Assembly: GCA_023132155.1 (NCBI GenBank)
Contig: JAGLYP010000013.1
Coordinates: forward strand, 1 to 47,162
DNA: 47,162 nt
Source: Candidatus Parcubacteria bacterium
Lineage (GTDB): Bacteria > Patescibacteriota > Patescibacteriia > Patescibacteriales > UBA12075
Direction of reading: 5' to 3'
Positions 46,486-47,162 of this stretch are shown here, piece after piece (positions within the stretch are counted from its first letter, which is position 1; every line of letters begins with the position of its first letter). The notes below the pieces were generated by a model. The model was not told where the DNA came from, did not search any database, and worked only from the letters and a program-made list of their open reading frames with translations. A program made the position numbers and the translations under genes.

Positions 46486-47162
46486 ATGGATTTACTGCAA
46501 AAAACAAAACAAATTTGCAAAGAAAACAACATCAAGCCTGCCCGCTCACGCGGGCAGAATTTTTTAATTAATGAAAACGTATATGATTTAATAGTGAATT
46601 CGGCGGAAATTGATAAAAATGATACGGTTTTGGAGGTGGGGCCGGGATTGGGATTTTTAACGGAAAAACTTGCGAAAAAAGCAAAAAGAGTAATTGCGGT
46701 TGAGTTGGATGATAAATTAGCCGATTTGCTTAGAGTGAATTTAAAAGAGAAGAAAATAAGCAATGTTGAAGTGGTTAATGAAAATATATTGGATGTTAAT
46801 TTTGAGGCTGGTGAAAAAAAGGAGCTTAGCTCCGAAGCTTCGGAGCTAAGCTCCTGGCAACGTATGAATTACAAGATAGTCGCAAATATTCCATATAATA
46901 TCACCTCAGTTTTTTTACGGAAATTTTTAAGCAGTGAAAATAAGCCAAGTTCAATGGTTTTAATGCTGCAAAAAGAAGTGGCTGAGCGGGTTACTGCCAA
47001 ACCTGGAAAAATGAGCTTACTTGCTGTTTCTGTGCAGTTTTACGCTGATGTGAAAATCATTGACTTTGTGTCAAAAACGGATTTTTGGCCGATGCCGGCG
47101 GTTGATAGCGCGGTAGTACTGTTAAAAATAAAAGGAGCTAAGTACCTACGATTTTCTGTTTC
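46486..47162 (+). CDS. rsmA: 16S rRNA dimethyladenosine transferase (partial, 3' end outside window)
   Basis: RsmA/KsgA methylates two adjacent adenines near the 3' end of 16S rRNA during 30S maturation. About 225 codons are visible without a stop. Motifs: RGQNFLINENV, the SAM site VLEVGPGLGFLTEKLA, VELDDKL, the catalytic NIPYNIT and FWPMPAVDSAV. Two palindromes are translated in frame: 46538-46557 gives KPARSRGQ just before the family block, and the 34-bp element at 46821-46854 gives KELSSEASELSS between NILDVNF and YKIVANIPYN. Both lie outside the catalytic motifs. The frame is open to the window edge. Confidence 0.94.
   Translation, partial: MDLLQKTKQICKENNIKPARSRGQNFLINENVYDLIVNSAEIDKNDTVLEVGPGLGFLTEKLAKKAKRVIAVELDDKLADLLRVNLKEKKISNVEVVNENILDVNFEAGEKKELSSEASELSSWQRMNYKIVANIPYNITSVFLRKFLSSENKPSSMVLMLQKEVAERVTAKPGKMSLLAVSVQFYADVKIIDFVSKTDFWPMPAVDSAVVLLKIKGAKYLRFSV
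46538..46557. repeat. 20-bp hairpin in rsmA coding sequence
   Basis: CTGCCCGC and GCGGGCAG pair perfectly around TCAC. GC-rich compared with the gene. Translated as PARSRGQ, where relatives usually have KKSLGQ or similar. Confidence 0.75.
46821..46854. repeat. 34-bp perfect palindrome inside rsmA, in frame
   Basis: The same element as in leuS (39346-39379), with GC instead of GT at the centre. Translated as KELSSEASELSS. A weaker GGAGCTAAG trace at 47134 near the window end may be part of another copy. Confidence 0.92.

Noticed and set aside
46242-46763. Frame of 173 codons antisense to the small membrane protein and rsmA
   Set aside because: It spans two real genes on the other strand and has no start context or recognisable domain.
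1-47162. Alternative genetic code (UGA as Gly, as in Gracilibacteria/SR1)
   Set aside because: Several well-defined genes end at TGA at the expected length and no in-frame TGA is needed at conserved Gly positions.

Overview
The window looks like a chromosomal segment of an uncultivated Patescibacteria (Candidate Phyla Radiation) bacterium, most likely from a Parcubacteria/ABY1-type lineage. The reasons are strongly AT-rich DNA, short gaps packed with hairpin repeats, few Shine-Dalgarno sites, several apparently leaderless genes, TGA used as an ordinary stop, and a typical CPR gene mix. That mix includes a DUF2207 protein with a Gly-rich tail, T4SS-pilin-like proteins, FemAB, a four-helix-bundle protein, a two-receiver regulator and surface proteins with paired AWYV-type repeats. 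The lineage call is inferred from gene content; no rRNA is present. I saw no tRNA, rRNA or CRISPR array.

Layout. 1-7 kb: a GT-C membrane glycosyltransferase, a secreted LamG-metallophosphoesterase and a small membrane-anchored protein sharing one of its domains, then a polyprenyl-phosphate sugar transferase (cell-surface functions). 7-17 kb: housekeeping genes on the + strand: holB, a BNR-type lipoprotein, frr, rseP, hpf, a sensor histidine kinase with a double-receiver regulator, a U32 peptidase-family enzyme and ruvA. 17-19 kb: FemAB and a MurE-like ligase (peptidoglycan). 19.3-27.3 kb: a 540-base gap with a promoter and an internal terminator, then rpoB and rpoC. 27.4-34.3 kb (minus strand): the four subunits of a 2-oxoacid:ferredoxin oxidoreductase, split apart by a four-helix-bundle gene, two pilin-like Cys-rich proteins and a DUF4258/DUF2283 toxin-antitoxin-like pair, ending upstream with a DsbA-like protein. 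34.4-47.2 kb: a 48-residue basic protein, the DUF2207 protein, xth, three MFS-like transporters, leuS, a Ca-binding-type surface protein, a RAYT relic, a small membrane protein and the start of rsmA.

The most unusual content is repetitive DNA. (1) A 34-bp perfect palindrome lies in the same reading frame inside leuS and rsmA. Other repeats lie in frame inside leuS, ruvA, the U32 gene and femAB, and others supply the 3' ends of genes. (2) At least five 120-210 bp elements, and one mini-copy, start TGTCAT and end ATGACA; two are full-length homologues. (3) Many intergenic gaps hold an inverted repeat built from tandem 7-, 8- or 9-base units, often immediately before a start codon. (4) The only transposase-related gene is a RAYT that appears to have lost its HUH catalytic segment. 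A second striking point is LeuRS, which carries a complete Nudix hydrolase domain inserted in its editing region.

All calls come from reading the sequence; no database search or folding program was run.
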